From CAYFHQ01 sp964342805 (GTDB lineage: Bacteria > Bacillota > Clostridia > Peptostreptococcales > Acidaminobacteraceae), in NCBI GenBank assembly GCA_964342805.1, contig CAYFHQ010000071.1, forward strand, positions 1 to 19,884: DNA of 19,884 nt, given 5' to 3'. Both the position numbers and the translations under genes were made by a program. This document shows positions 1-7,018 of this stretch, one piece after another; position 1 is the stretch's first letter; every line of letters starts with the position of its first letter. Below the pieces are notes generated by a model. The model was not told the DNA's origin. It saw only the letters and a program-made list of their open reading frames with translations, and did not search any database.

Positions 1-51
1 CCGACCTTTCGGGTATGAACCGAACGCTCTAGCCAACTAAGCTACGGCGCC
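1..51 (-). tRNA. tRNA-Met (CAT anticodon), 3' part cut off by window edge
   Basis: Read on the minus strand from 51, the sequence starts GGCGCCG (acceptor 5' strand), then TA, a D-arm GCTTAGTTGGCTAGAGC, an anticodon stem TTCGG/CCGAA around the loop TTCATAC (anticodon CAT), and AGGTCGG entering the variable loop and T-arm. The body resembles the elongator tRNA-Met of Firmicutes. The T-arm and 3' acceptor strand lie outside the window. A CAT anticodon could also belong to a tRNA-Ile whose C34 is modified to lysidine, but the D-arm and anticodon stem look like elongator Met. It lies directly downstream of ppx/gppA and has its own promoter. Confidence 0.9.
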
Positions 52-75
52 ACGCCTTATCTTGCGACAAGTTAT

Positions 76-104
76 ATATTACAGGAGCACTAGTCCAGTG
101 TCAA
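76..104 (-). promoter_or_regulatory. Promoter of the tRNA-Met gene
   Basis: On the minus strand a perfect -35 TTGACA (99-104) is separated by 17 nt from TAATAT (76-81), a 5/6 match to the -10 consensus. The expected start near 69 leaves about 18 nt before the tRNA 5' end at 51. The -35 overlaps a small palindrome AGTGTCAACACT. This is the best sigma-A promoter in the window, as expected for a stable RNA. Confidence 0.8.
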
Positions 105-110
105 CACTTT

Positions 111-1031
111 TTACCCCTTGAGGTGCTTTTTCATGAGGTAGCCTTCCAAGTTGTCCCAGTCACTAATGTGAAGCTGGTCAATACCAACGGCTGTAAGGAC
201 TTCTTCAATGATCATGGCCCCGGACAAAATGATGTCTGCCCGCTTGGGTTGTAGGCCTTGGATTTCTCTGCGCTGGTCCAGGGGCATGGACTTAAACCGC
301 TTGACCATTCCTTCAATGCTGGACAGGTCCACCACACATTTTTGAATGCGGGCCCGGTCATAAATCTCCATTTTCAGCTGGATGGCACCCAGGGTTGTTG
401 CTGTCCCGCCAATACCCACTGCACGGACAGGTGCCCCCTGTTCAATAATGTCCACCATGGGACGCACCAGACCGCGGATATCCTTGCGGACTGCATTGAT
501 CTCCCCATTGCTTGGTGGGTCTTTCTTTATGTGTTTGCCTGTCATTCGGACGGCACCCATGTCAATGGAATGGCCAAATAGGATATGGCGTTTGTCACCC
601 ACAATCAGTTCGGTGCTACCGCCCCCTACGTCGATGACGAGGATATTGCCTTCAAAATCGCCTTGGCCAGCCAAAACACCCAAGTAACCGACTTCTGCTT
701 CTTCTTCACCACTGAGCACGTCAATGGTTAAACCCACTTCCCGCTCGGCTCTCAAAAGAAACTCTGCCCGGTTGGAGGCGTCCCTAACGGCACTGGTGGC
801 CATGGCATAAATATGTTCAGACCCATAGGCCTTTGCTTGCTCATGGAAGACCCTAAGGGCGTCTAAACTCCGCTCAATGGCTGCAGGACTGAGCCGTCCA
901 GTTTCGTTGACCCCTTCGCCTATCCGGGTCATTTCCAATTGCTTTTCTCCCCCTGTAATCTGACCCTTTTCAATGGTCGTGTTCAAGAGGCGGATCGAGT
1001 TGGTTCCAATATCGATGGCTGATATTTTCAT
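111..1031 (-). CDS. Ppx/GppA family exopolyphosphatase / (p)ppGpp-related phosphatase
   Basis: A 306-aa single-module Ppx/GppA protein of the ASKHA fold, expected in the cytosol, where the family hydrolyses polyphosphate ends and/or the guanosine pentaphosphate gamma-phosphate. The family landmarks are all visible: phosphate-1 loop DIGTNSIRLL (7-16), ATSAVRDA (78-85), the catalytic-glutamate region SGEEEA (107-112), phosphate-2 loop VIDVGGGSTEL (132-142) and GIGGTATTLGA (206-216). It lacks the C-terminal HD-like domain of the roughly 500-aa proteobacterial enzymes, as is common in Clostridia. The ATG is preceded by AAAGGAG. It starts 11 nt after the divIC stop codon, so it is probably the last gene of the rqcP-divIC-ppx operon. 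No strong terminator follows before the tRNA. Which substrate it prefers cannot be told from sequence. Confidence 0.9.
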   Translation of the reverse strand: MKISAIDIGTNSIRLLNTTIEKGQITGGEKQLEMTRIGEGVNETGRLSPAAIERSLDALRVFHEQAKAYGSEHIYAMATSAVRDASNRAEFLLRAEREVGLTIDVLSGEEEAEVGYLGVLAGQGDFEGNILVIDVGGGSTELIVGDKRHILFGHSIDMGAVRMTGKHIKKDPPSNGEINAVRKDIRGLVRPMVDIIEQGAPVRAVGIGGTATTLGAIQLKMEIYDRARIQKCVVDLSSIEGMVKRFKSMPLDQRREIQGLQPKRADIILSGAMIIEEVLTAVGIDQLHISDWDNLEGYLMKKHLKG

Positions 1032-1042
1032 ATACAGCTCCT

Positions 1043-1372
1043 TTAGTTTCCCTTACCTTCTGATGGTGTGTTTTCAGTCTCAGACTCATCGTCCGACTGA
1101 ATAATATAAATGATTTCGTTGGGCTTGACCATCTTGAGTTTTTCCCGCGCCAAACGCTCAATGGTTTCAGGGCTAGTGGAATGTTCCAGTTCATCCTGTA
1201 GTTCATTGAGGTCTTCCTGCAGGACTTCAATTTGCTCCTCATAGAGGGTCTTCTGCCGCAGAAGCTGTTGATATTTACTTTCCTGTGTCATGAGGGTATA
1301 GCCCACGTACAGGGCAAAAATAATCCCTGCAATGACCAATATCCGATGACGTTTGAAGAACTTGACGTTCAT
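1043..1372 (-). CDS. divIC: Septum formation initiator, DivIC/FtsB family
   Basis: A 109-aa bitopic membrane protein of the late divisome. In this family the extracytoplasmic coiled coil pairs with FtsL and helps activate septal peptidoglycan synthesis. The sequence shows a short basic cytosolic start (FFKRHR), one membrane segment at about 11-27, a coiled coil at about 31-64 rich in Gln, Glu and Leu, then the typical PETIERLAREKLKMVKPNE block (68-86) and an acidic, low-complexity tail. The ATG is preceded by GGAGGG. It follows the rqcP stop by 15 nt. In Bacillus and many Clostridia yabP and yabQ lie between yabO and divIC; here they are absent. Confidence 0.88.
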   Translation of the reverse strand: MNVKFFKRHRILVIAGIIFALYVGYTLMTQESKYQQLLRQKTLYEEQIEVLQEDLNELQDELEHSTSPETIERLAREKLKMVKPNEIIYIIQSDDESETENTPSEGKGN

Positions 1373-1387
1373 ATGTTCCCTCCGGGA

Positions 1388-1633
1388 TTATGCATCCAAC
1401 TGACGGTACATGTTTTCAGCGTCTTCCTTCCGTACGTGGTCCAGTAGTTGAAGAACCTCTACCTGGATTGTTTTTTCCCCGAATGTGAGAGAGACGATGT
1501 CCCCAGGCTTTACTTCTGCTCCTGGCTTCACCGTTTTGTCGTTGATTAGGATACGGCCCTGGTCGCAAGCTTCCTTGGCTACCGTCCGTCTTTTAATCAA
1601 CCGGGAATTTTTTAAGAATTTATCAATGCGCAT
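1388..1633 (-). CDS. rqcP: RqcP/YabO, S4-domain ribosome-associated quality-control factor
   Basis: An 81-aa S4 RNA-binding protein. In Bacillus subtilis its orthologue binds stalled 50S subunits and supports RqcH in adding alanine tails to blocked nascent chains. The S4 core is MRIDKFLKNSRLIKRR followed by AKEACDQGRILIND, and the C-terminal AENMY motif is shared with YabO. A longer reading frame begins 12 nt upstream (MEVH), but the Shine-Dalgarno GGAGG lies inside that extension, 7 nt before the ATG at 1633, so the shorter start is chosen. It heads the small operon rqcP-divIC-ppx. It is preceded by an unusual hairpin-rich spacer after HU. The heat-shock paralogue HslR is the only likely confusion, and the YabO-like neighbourhood argues against it. 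Confidence 0.9.
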   Translation of the reverse strand: MRIDKFLKNSRLIKRRTVAKEACDQGRILINDKTVKPGAEVKPGDIVSLTFGEKTIQVEVLQLLDHVRKEDAENMYRQLDA

Positions 1634-1665
1634 GTGAACCTCCATTCATTCAGTCCGAGTAATGC

Positions 1666-1736
1666 GAGTTTTGCTCATGCAAAACGAGCCACGTAACCGT
1701 GACCCGTTTTCCAGAAGCAAAATTTCTTCTGGAAAG
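1666..1736 (-). promoter_or_regulatory. Chain of three overlapping hairpins in the rqcP leader
   Basis: In minus-strand order: hairpin 1 has a perfect 10-bp stem (1726-1735 with 1708-1717, 8-nt loop); hairpin 2 pairs AAAACG (1705-1710) with CGTTTT (1681-1686) and has an inner CACG/CGTG stem; hairpin 3 pairs GTTTTGC with GCAAAAC around ATGA. Hairpins 2 and 3 use the same CGTTTT strand, so they exclude each other, and hairpins 1 and 2 share 3 nt. None has a following T-run, so they are not ordinary terminators. Function unknown; a structured leader or RNA-stability element is an inference. Confidence 0.5.
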
Positions 1737-1738
1737 TG

Positions 1739-1765
1739 AAAAAAAGCAGCAGCGCTGCTTTTTTC
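1739..1765 (-). terminator. Rho-independent terminator of hup
   Basis: A perfect 11-bp inverted repeat (1740-1750 with 1754-1764), AAAAAAGCAGC / GCTGCTTTTTT, lies just after the HU stop codon. On the minus strand the stem ends in seven T residues. The symmetric A/T tracts would let it work in both directions. Confidence 0.88.
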
Positions 1766-1773
1766 AAAGTTTC

Positions 1774-2052
1774 TTACTTGTTAACTAGTTCTTTAAGCGC
1801 TTTACCAGCTTTGAAAACTGGAGCTTTAGAAGCTGGGATGTCAATTACTTGCTCAGGGTTACGAGGGTTGCGGCCTTTACGCTCTTTACGCTCACGAACG
1901 TCGAAAGTACCAAAACCAACCAACTGAACCTTGTCGCCTGCAATTAGAGCTTCTTCAACGGACTTCATGAACGCGTTAAGCGCCATTTCAGCGTCCTTTT
2001 TAGTTAGACCTGACTTTTCAGCCATGCTTGTTACTAATTCAGCCTTATTCAC
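1774..2052 (-). CDS. hup: HU family DNA-binding protein
   Basis: A 92-aa nucleoid protein that bends and compacts DNA as a dimer. It has the HU signature: N-terminal helices (NKAELVTSMAEKSGLTKKDA), the VGFGTFDVRERKERKGRNP saddle, the DNA-intercalating RNP-P arm tip at NPRNPEQ, and the closing PVFKAGKALKELVNK. An upstream extension of the frame (MCYISTVRGGFT) is rejected because GAGGAGG sits 7 nt before the GTG at 2052, which gives the usual family length. It has its own promoter and a strong terminator, consistent with high-level monocistronic expression. The position between mazG and yabO is the usual one in Bacillus relatives and Clostridia. Confidence 0.95.
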   Translation of the reverse strand: MNKAELVTSMAEKSGLTKKDAEMALNAFMKSVEEALIAGDKVQLVGFGTFDVRERKERKGRNPRNPEQVIDIPASKAPVFKAGKALKELVNK

Positions 2053-2101
2053 AGTAAAACCTCCTCTAACAGTTGAAATATAGCACACTTAAGCTATTTC
2101 T

Positions 2102-2131
2102 ATCTTATATTGAATTGTCCTTCTATTTCAA
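2102..2131 (-). promoter_or_regulatory. Probable promoter of hup
   Basis: On the minus strand TTGAAA (2126-2131) is followed after 16 nt by TATAAG (2104-2109), or after 18 nt by TAAGAT (2102-2107). The start would give a 5' leader of about 45 nt to the GTG. It lies in the AT-rich spacer between the mazG stop and HU; A-tracts lie just upstream. Confidence 0.5.
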
Positions 2132-2153
2132 TACATTTTTTTGATTTTTTTTG

Positions 2154-3620
2154 CTAGAACCCCTGTTTTTTTGCCATTTCCCACAGTTTGTCCATCTCGA
2201 CCAGGGTCATGTCCGACATTTTTTGACCCTTTTCGACAGCAGACTGCTCGATGAAAGCAAATCGTCGGATAAATTTCTCGTTGGTATGGGACAGGGCCAC
2301 CTCTGGACGAACCTTCAAGAATCGGCACACATTGACCACTGCAAAGAGCAAGTCGCCCAATTCTTCTGTGGTCTTGTCCTGGTCTCCCGACTCCCAAATC
2401 TCCAAAAACTCATCCAGTTCTTCATGGATTTTTTTGATGGCGTCTCGAACATCATCCCAGTCAAAACCAACTCCTGCGGCCTTCTTCTGGATCTTATAGG
2501 CCCGCATGAGGGCTGGAAGCCCCTTGGGCATTCGCTCCATGGAGTCTGTAACGGACTCATTGTCCTTTTCTTCCCGCTTAATGGCTTCCCAGTTGGTCAG
2601 TACCTCGTCGGAATTTTCCACGTCTACATCTGCAAAGACATGGGGATGGCGATTAATGAGCTTGCGGCAAATCCCTGTGGTCACATCGTTGATTTCAAAG
2701 TAGCCTGACTCTGCAGCCAGTTGGGTATGGAAGACCACTTGCAGGAGCAAGTCTCCCAGTTCTTCTTCCAGTAGGAAGAGGTCCTCTTGGTCAATGGCGT
2801 CCAAGACCTCGTAGGCTTCTTCTATCAAATAGGGCTTTAGGGTCTGGTGAGTTTGCTCTCGGTCCCAGGGACAGCCGTCAGGCGACCGGAGGGTTTCCAT
2901 AATATGAACCAGGTCCTTAAAGAAGTACTTCTTTTCCTTGTGGTCCTTGACTGCAGGAATATACAAGCTAGCCAGGTGGTCCAATAAATCAATCCGGTCC
3001 AGCTCGTAGAGTTCAATGGTCTGTACCACTTCTTCACCGGGAATTCCAGCACCACGGACTACGATAACTTCCTGGTCGTCAGGATAATACTGCATAAGGG
3101 CCAGTTTCACCCGTGAACCAGTCATTTTGTCATAAACCTGAATGACCATGTTGTCCATGGTCGTGTCCGGCTCCTGGCATTCAATTTGCAGGGCGTCTAA
3201 GACCTTCAAGCCATGGACAGGGTCCCTGCCCAGGGTGGTAATAATGGCGTCCAGGAAAGATGTCCCGTGGACAGTACGCACATCCACCTTTCCTTCCTTG
3301 CAGAGCTCCTGGAGACGTTCTACGGTTTTTTCCGCTACAAAAGGATTGCCCGGTACCGCGTAGGTCACGTCCCCCTCTTGTACCTTTTGGTAGACGTCCT
3401 GGGCAATGGCCTCGTAGACCTGGTCAAAAACTTCATAGGTGTCATACATATGGTCATAAGAAGAAAAGGCAAGACCCTTTTTCTTGAGTTCATCCACTAT
3501 GGGGTGTTTATCCGTTCGTAACCAGGTGACATCGGCCTCTTCAAGAGCCTGATAAGCCTCCATGGTCAAGTATTGCATACCGCCTGGTCCCAAACCGACG
3601 ATGGTCAATAATCCAGCCAT
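2154..3620 (-). CDS. mazG: YabN: tetrapyrrole-methylase-like domain fused to tandem MazG NTP pyrophosphohydrolase
   Basis: A 488-aa fusion typical of Firmicutes YabN. Residues 1 to about 222 form a tetrapyrrole (corrin/porphyrin) methylase-like domain with the VGLGPGG loop (8-14) and VPGNP (89-93). The C-terminal half carries two MazG modules. The first has LRSPDGCPWDREQTHQTL (244-261) and the metal-binding EEAYE (267-271) with EELGD (286-290). The second has EELDEF and a further EELGD. MazG enzymes hydrolyse non-canonical or excess NTPs to NMP and pyrophosphate; what the methylase-like half does is unclear. The ATG overlaps the spoVB stop codon by one base (TAATG), indicating translational coupling; its own Shine-Dalgarno is weak (AGAAGG). 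Same length and domain order as the family. Confidence 0.92.
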   Translation of the reverse strand: MAGLLTIVGLGPGGMQYLTMEAYQALEEADVTWLRTDKHPIVDELKKKGLAFSSYDHMYDTYEVFDQVYEAIAQDVYQKVQEGDVTYAVPGNPFVAEKTVERLQELCKEGKVDVRTVHGTSFLDAIITTLGRDPVHGLKVLDALQIECQEPDTTMDNMVIQVYDKMTGSRVKLALMQYYPDDQEVIVVRGAGIPGEEVVQTIELYELDRIDLLDHLASLYIPAVKDHKEKKYFFKDLVHIMETLRSPDGCPWDREQTHQTLKPYLIEEAYEVLDAIDQEDLFLLEEELGDLLLQVVFHTQLAAESGYFEINDVTTGICRKLINRHPHVFADVDVENSDEVLTNWEAIKREEKDNESVTDSMERMPKGLPALMRAYKIQKKAAGVGFDWDDVRDAIKKIHEELDEFLEIWESGDQDKTTEELGDLLFAVVNVCRFLKVRPEVALSHTNEKFIRRFAFIEQSAVEKGQKMSDMTLVEMDKLWEMAKKQGF

Positions 3621-5254
3621 TATGCAGCCTTCTTTCTTTGCAGTTTATCTGCCAGTCGTTTGATTTTCGATCCCCCTGGCATCATGGCCAGGTCCTCGTC
3701 CGTCAGGGCACCTGTTGCCAAAATCATCACTAAGAATACCAGGGCACCAATGCCCACACCACCCACAGTGGCCAGGCGACCGGCATTGTTTGGACTAAGG
3801 AAGTTCATTCCTAGGATTTCAACTGCCCAGTAGGCCAGTTTGACAAAGACCACCATGACAGCACCACTGATAGCAGGCTTTAACAAGATGTTCTTTATGC
3901 TTACCTTCACACCGGAGTGCTTGATCAGGCTGATCATATTGAGGACCCCTGCAATGGCAAAGGTTGTTATGGTGGCTATGGCAGCCCCCTTGATATTCAA
4001 GGATGGAATACCCACTAGGGTGTAGCTGAGTATGCCTTTAAACACTGCACCAACAGCCAAGTTTCGCGCTGGCACCCACTGCTTGCCAAGGCCCTGTAAG
4101 ATCCCCGTCGTCACCTGATAAATGGACAGGAAGAGTACGCCCCAGCCTAGGATACTGAGAATGGCCCCTGTGCTTGCAGCAATATCCATCTGCATGGGGT
4201 AAAGGAGCTTCATGATTGGCTCCGCTAGGATCACCATGCCCAAGGATGCTGGCAGGCCAATAATCACACCTAGACGGATTCCCGTTTCTATGGTTTGCTC
4301 CAATTCCTTTTTGTTGCCCTTAACAGCGATGGCTGCGATGGCTGGAATCAGTGCGATTTGAACCGCTGCCGTAATGGTCTGCGGTAGGTTAACAAGGGTT
4401 TGGGCATAGCCCGTTAGCTGGCCATACATATCATTGGCCTGCTCAACAATCCCAATGCTATGGAGTCGTGGCATAATAATAGCCAGGTCCAGCATGGACA
4501 TGAGTGGAATGACAGAAGCACCAATGGTAATGGGGACTGCAATCTTTAGGATCTTGCCCATAATGGACTTGGTGGATTCCTCCGGGAAGCCCAGGGTTTC
4601 CGGTTCCGTATGTTGCTTGCGGTGGCGAAGGTACATGATCCCGATGATGGCAAAGCCGAAGAAGCCACCTGCAGACGCCCCAAAGGTAGCCCCTGCCGAA
4701 GACAGTTCTAGACCTCTAGACGCCAGCATGGACGCCAGACCAAGACCCAGGAAGACCCGGAAGAGTTGCTCTACTACCTGGCTAATGGCGTAAGGCCGCA
4801 TCTCTTGAATGCCTTGGAAGTAGCCCCGCATGGCGGACATCATGGACACAAACAAAATAGCTGGTGCCAAGGCAATGAAGGAATAGAAGGCCCCTTCATT
4901 TTTTACATATGTGGAAATGGGAACAGCACCAAGTAGCATGGCGATCATGCCCACGGCCCCTATGGAGGTCATGAGGATCATGGCAATCTTAAAGACCTTC
5001 TTGGCCCCTCGATAGTTGCCCTCTGCTCGTTTTTCTGCAATGATCTTGGCTATGGCTGCCGGTAGACCAGCCGTAGAGATCACGGTTAACCATATGTAAA
5101 AGGGATATGCGGTTTGGTAAAAACTCATCCCTTCGTCGCCCAACATGTTTGCCAACGGAATTCTGAAGAATGCCCCGATGACCTTGATAATGACAGCTGC
5201 TACACCCAGTATGGCAGCGCCTTTCACAAATGATTGCTGTGTTTCTTTTGACAT
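3620..5254 (-). CDS. SpoVB/YabM-type polysaccharide/lipid flippase (MurJ/MATE-like, MOP superfamily)
   Basis: A 544-aa polytopic membrane protein, hydrophobic along its whole length, with about 14 helices expected. The start region (AAIIKVIGAFFRIPLANMLG, then GMSFYQTAYPFY) is characteristic of the SpoVB/YabM/MurJ group. In this group, relatives flip lipid-linked cell-wall or polysaccharide precursors across the membrane. The frame runs 11 codons further upstream, but AGGAGG lies 5 nt before the ATG at 5254, so that start is used. The C-terminus is basic (KIKRLADKLQRKKAA). It forms an operon with mazG. In B. subtilis the gene at this position is yabM. The spore-cortex role of SpoVB cannot be assumed here because spoVT, yabP and yabQ are missing nearby; a general lipid II flippase role is equally possible. 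Confidence 0.88.
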   Translation of the reverse strand: MSKETQQSFVKGAAILGVAAVIIKVIGAFFRIPLANMLGDEGMSFYQTAYPFYIWLTVISTAGLPAAIAKIIAEKRAEGNYRGAKKVFKIAMILMTSIGAVGMIAMLLGAVPISTYVKNEGAFYSFIALAPAILFVSMMSAMRGYFQGIQEMRPYAISQVVEQLFRVFLGLGLASMLASRGLELSSAGATFGASAGGFFGFAIIGIMYLRHRKQHTEPETLGFPEESTKSIMGKILKIAVPITIGASVIPLMSMLDLAIIMPRLHSIGIVEQANDMYGQLTGYAQTLVNLPQTITAAVQIALIPAIAAIAVKGNKKELEQTIETGIRLGVIIGLPASLGMVILAEPIMKLLYPMQMDIAASTGAILSILGWGVLFLSIYQVTTGILQGLGKQWVPARNLAVGAVFKGILSYTLVGIPSLNIKGAAIATITTFAIAGVLNMISLIKHSGVKVSIKNILLKPAISGAVMVVFVKLAYWAVEILGMNFLSPNNAGRLATVGGVGIGALVFLVMILATGALTDEDLAMMPGGSKIKRLADKLQRKKAA

Positions 5255-5295
5255 GTAATCCTCCTGTTGGCACGAAGCCCTATACAAACATCAAC

Positions 5296-5304
5296 ATTAT
5301 ATCA
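5296..5304 (-). promoter_or_regulatory. Extended -10 promoter of spoVB-mazG
   Basis: The minus strand reads TGATATAAT (5304 to 5296), a perfect extended -10. The hexamer 17 nt upstream (TACATT) is a poor -35, as is usual with extended -10 promoters. The 5' leader would be about 35 nt. Confidence 0.6.
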
Positions 5305-5323
5305 GATCACGTTTGAGGAATGT

Positions 5324-5358
5324 ATGGTTTGGGTAAATCGTGACTGAAAAGAAACCAT
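5324..5358. repeat. Inverted repeat in the spoVB / ferritin divergent spacer
   Basis: ATGGTTT (5324-5330) and AAACCAT (5352-5358) form a perfect 7-bp inverted repeat with 21 nt between the arms, upstream of the ferritin-like gene and of the spoVB promoter. It could be an operator or a hairpin in the ferritin leader. It does not resemble a Fur or PerR box. No convincing sigma-A promoter for the ferritin-like gene was found in this spacer. Confidence 0.35.
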
Positions 5359-5400
5359 TTAACGGTAAGCGGCGACAATGAGGAGAATTGGAGGGCTTGA

Positions 5401-5904
5401 GTGGGTACGTATGGTAGACGGTTAGTTGGGGAAAAAGCAGATTTTATCATTGAATTGTTGAACAAGGCACTGTGTGACGAGTGGTTGGCCCATTACCAGT
5501 ATTGGATTGGGGCAAAGGTCATTAAGGGACCCATGAAGGAAAGTGTGTCAGCGGAGCTCTTACAACATGCCGCCGACGAGATGCGCCACGCCGAAATGGT
5601 GGCAGACCGGATCATTCAATTGGGTGGCACGCCTATCTTGCATCCACAGGAATGGCTGTCTAAGACCAATTGTGGTTACGACGCCCCCATGGACCCCTTC
5701 GTTAAGGCCATTATCGATCAAAATGTCAAAGGGGAACAATGTGCCATCGAGGTCTATGACAAGATCATGAAAGAAACAGAGGGCATTGACCTGATCACTT
5801 GGGAAATGGCTGCTGAAATCATTCGGGACGAGGTAGAGCACGAGGAAGACCTCCAGGCCCTGGCGGAAGACTTTGATTTGATGGTCCAGTACCAGGCCAA
5901 GTAG
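5401..5904 (+). CDS. Ferritin-like diiron protein (bacterioferritin/Dps-like)
   Basis: A 167-aa four-helix-bundle protein with the complete ferritin-type diiron ligand set: E27, E60 and H63 (ExxH), E112, E144 and H147 (ExxH), followed by an acidic C-terminal helix. Such proteins oxidise Fe(II) with O2 or peroxide and may store iron. There is no haem-ligand Met that I can place, and no long rubredoxin tail, so it is not rubrerythrin. Cys91 and Cys114 lie on either side of ligand E112, which recalls the DPSL/thioferritin group; this is inference. The GTG start is set by GGAGGG 5 nt upstream. It is the only plus-strand gene in the left two thirds, divergent from spoVB and convergent with prsA. 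It occupies the site where Clostridia often have spoVT, suggesting replacement or insertion. Confidence 0.82.
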   Translation: MGTYGRRLVGEKADFIIELLNKALCDEWLAHYQYWIGAKVIKGPMKESVSAELLQHAADEMRHAEMVADRIIQLGGTPILHPQEWLSKTNCGYDAPMDPFVKAIIDQNVKGEQCAIEVYDKIMKETEGIDLITWEMAAEIIRDEVEHEEDLQALAEDFDLMVQYQAK

Positions 5905-5924
5905 GAAGTGTTTGACGACAACAC

Positions 5925-5972
5925 GAAAAAAGGGCATTGCATGGATGAAACCATCCTGCAATGCCCTTACTT
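5925..5972. terminator. Bidirectional terminator between the ferritin-like gene and prsA
   Basis: Two arms of 11 bp (5931-5941 with 5957-5967, AGGGCATTGCA / TGCAATGCCCT) enclose a second stem GGATG/CATCC with an AAAC loop. On the minus strand the hairpin ends in six T residues (5925-5930), ideal for prsA. On the plus strand the tail is weaker (TTACTTTG), yet it is the only candidate for the ferritin-like gene. Confidence 0.88.
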
Positions 5973-5975
5973 TGT

Positions 5976-6977
5976 TTAGTTAGCCGGAATATTTTCAGGG
6001 TAACGGACGATTTGAGCACCGTCCACCAACTCTGTCACTTTCTCGTCAAATGCCTTTTTCACAAGGTCATCAATGATCTTGTTCTTATATACATTCAACT
6101 CGTCTTCCGTTGCGTTTTGTTCTTCTAGTTTCTTTACGGTCTGATAGTCATCAACTTTAATAATGTGGAAACCAAACTTAGACTCGATTGGTTCACTGAT
6201 TTCACCAATTTCAAGGGTGAAGGCTACGTTTTCAAACTCAGGCACCATGGCGCCTCTTGGGAAGCTACCCAAGCTACCACCATTGGACGCACTGCCCGGG
6301 TCTTCTGAATAGGTTGTAGCCAGTTCAGCAAAATCCTCGCCCGCATTGATTTTTTCAAGGACTTCCTCAGCTGTTTTCAGCTCAGGCACAAGGATATGTG
6401 AAGCGGAAACCAAGACTTTTTCAGTTTCGAACAGCTGGTTGAGCTGGGCTTCGTCTTTTTCTACGGTTTCTTTGATCAGTCGGCTGAATTCTTCAACGAT
6501 CAGTTGGGCCTTCAATTGGCTTTTTACAAATGGCTCGTCCAGATTTTTCTCTTCGTAGTAAGCTTTCATTTCTTCGTTCTGGGCAATGGACTCTTGGAAG
6601 TTGGCATAGGCCGTGTCCAGATCTTCTTGCTCCAACTGGAAGCCTGTTCCGTCCACGTACTCCATGATCACATGTTCCTTGATCATGCTTTCCAGAAGTT
6701 CTTCTTGTACGATCTGCTTGACCGTACGGCCTTCAATTTCCTGTGTCCAGATGTTTTCACCAAACATTTGGTTGTAGGCATTTTCCATTACTGCGTAACG
6801 TTTTTCGTACTCTTGTACCGTTAAATCTGTGCCATTGACTTGTACCACCAATGCAGATTCGCTCTGCTGTACAGGTTCCTCTGTTGGAACGGGTTCTGTT
6901 TGCGTGCAACCTGCGAAGAGGCCCATGGCAACCAGTACCACTGACAGCATAATGATCAGTTTCTTATTCAACTTCAT
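5976..6977 (-). CDS. prsA: PrsA/SurA-type foldase lipoprotein, parvulin peptidyl-prolyl isomerase
   Basis: A 333-aa exported lipoprotein that helps proteins fold after secretion. Residues 1-24 are a lipoprotein signal: KLNKK, a hydrophobic core, then the lipobox LFAG-C with Cys24 as the lipidated residue. A Thr/Pro/Glu-rich linker follows, then a SurA_N-like helical domain (about 45-185), a parvulin domain (about 188-278) with the diagnostic SASHILV (His194), GGSLGSFPRGAMVPEF and FGFHIIKV (His271), and a helical C-terminal extension. An in-frame GTG three codons upstream overlaps the AAGGAG Shine-Dalgarno, so the ATG at 6977 is chosen. It lies 48 nt downstream of mfd and may be read from pth-mfd as well as from its own promoter. 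In Clostridia a parvulin gene next to mfd is common. Confidence 0.93.
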   Translation of the reverse strand: MKLNKKLIIMLSVVLVAMGLFAGCTQTEPVPTEEPVQQSESALVVQVNGTDLTVQEYEKRYAVMENAYNQMFGENIWTQEIEGRTVKQIVQEELLESMIKEHVIMEYVDGTGFQLEQEDLDTAYANFQESIAQNEEMKAYYEEKNLDEPFVKSQLKAQLIVEEFSRLIKETVEKDEAQLNQLFETEKVLVSASHILVPELKTAEEVLEKINAGEDFAELATTYSEDPGSASNGGSLGSFPRGAMVPEFENVAFTLEIGEISEPIESKFGFHIIKVDDYQTVKKLEEQNATEDELNVYKNKIIDDLVKKAFDEKVTELVDGAQIVRYPENIPAN

Positions 6978-7012
6978 GATCTCCACTCCTTGTGATGACT
7001 TATACTCCGTTT

Positions 7013-7018
7013 ATTATA
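7013..7018 (-). promoter_or_regulatory. Possible -10 of a prsA promoter
   Basis: A perfect TATAAT lies on the minus strand at 7018-7013 in the short mfd-prsA spacer. The hexamer 17 nt upstream, within the mfd stop region (TTTTCA), is a weak -35. It would give a leader of about 30 nt. Internal promoter within an otherwise continuous pth-mfd-prsA run. Confidence 0.4.
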
